NCBI GenBank assembly: GCA_946547205.1
Contig: CAMNPA010000058.1
Location: 1-7,320, forward strand
Reading direction: 5' to 3'
Length of the DNA stretch: 7,320 nt
Source: an uncultured Selenomonadales bacterium
Lineage (GTDB): Bacteria > Bacillota > Negativicutes > Selenomonadales > Selenomonadaceae
The translations under genes and the position numbers were made by a program. Of this stretch, positions 7,217 through 7,320 are shown one piece after another (the first letter of the stretch is position 1; each line of letters starts with the position of its first letter). The notes under the pieces were generated by a model that saw nothing but the letters and a program-made list of their open reading frames with translations, was not told the origin of the DNA and did not search any database.

Positions 7217-7320
7217 CTTTTAGTTTTTAGGTTTTAGGTTTTAGCTTTTAGCTTTTAGGATTTTCCTAACGACTAACGACTAAAAGCTAACGACTAACAC
7301 CTAACGACTAACGACTAAAA
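7217..7320. repeat. Heptanucleotide tandem array D, at least 14 units, with an internal orientation switch
   Basis: From 7217 to the window edge the sequence stays in strict 7-bp register: 14 full units and six bases. The first six plus-strand units are NTTTTAG variants (CTTTTAG three times, GTTTTAG twice, TTTTTAG once). One transition unit, GATTTTC (7259-7265), follows. The next eight are CTAA-type units: CTAACGA five times, CTAACAC once, CTAAAAG once, and a final incomplete CTAAAA. CTAAAAG is the exact reverse complement of CTTTTAG, so the orientation flips at about 7262. The array probably continues past the window, possibly to the stop codon of the next gene. Nothing else is seen between it and the adaptor gene except the ribosome binding site. 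Confidence 0.92.
7241..7290. repeat. Inverted repeat inside array D (11-bp arms)
   Basis: TTAGCTTTTAG (7241-7251) and CTAAAAGCTAA (7280-7290) are perfect reverse complements separated by 28 nt. A second, tighter dyad lies between them: TTAGGA-TTT-TCCTAA (7255-7269), with a 6-bp stem and 3-nt loop at the point where the array changes orientation. Because TTAG and CTAA recur every 7 bp, the arms can also pair in other registers. The stems are A/T-rich and not followed by a clean U-tract in the transcribed direction, so a classical terminator is not claimed. Confidence 0.75.

Noticed and set aside
7255..7269. Rho-independent terminator for an upstream gene
   Set aside because: The stem is only 6 bp, A/T-rich, and not followed by a U-tract in the transcribed (minus) direction.
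7217..7320. CRISPR array
   Set aside because: Units are 7 bp, directly abutting and without spacers, so this is a tandem repeat and not repeat-spacer architecture.

Overview
The window holds four genes, all on the minus strand and tightly packed. In transcription order (right to left) they are a lipid-anchored RND-type efflux adaptor (6156-7193), a TolC-family outer-membrane channel (4589-6097), a very long TamB protein (176-4558), and the first 46 codons of a fourth exported protein that runs off the left edge (1-140). The gaps are 58, 30 and 35 nt, each gene has a purine-rich Shine-Dalgarno sequence, and no promoter or strong terminator is visible between them. The layout looks like one operon for building and crossing a double-membrane envelope.

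The organism must be diderm: it has a TolC channel, an AcrA-like adaptor and a TamB with a DUF490 C-terminus. Strong Shine-Dalgarno sequences, one TTG start and a TolC - TamB - (probable BamA) order suggest a diderm Firmicute of the Negativicutes (Selenomonas/Veillonella-like). This is inference from protein character and gene order. Other diderm phyla cannot be excluded.

The genes plausibly work together as follows. The adaptor and TolC would form the periplasmic and outer-membrane parts of a tripartite export pump, whose inner-membrane pump is not in this window. TamB spans the periplasm and takes part in outer-membrane assembly or phospholipid traffic. The truncated gene is, by position, a candidate for BamA, the beta-barrel insertase.

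The most unusual thing here is between the genes. All three intergenic gaps, and the stretch upstream of the first gene, contain tandem arrays with an exact 7-bp period. The sequence differs from array to array (roughly 3, 5, 5 and at least 14 units), but the layout is similar. On the mRNA strand most units carry a TTAG or CTAG core or a GGAG/GAGG core. The stop codons of all three complete genes lie inside an array, and in one case the next gene's Shine-Dalgarno sequence does too. The largest array (7217-7320) changes orientation in the middle, forms an imperfect inverted repeat, and closes all six reading frames. No mobile element, RNA gene or CRISPR array was seen, and no stretch over 300 bases lacks a gene.
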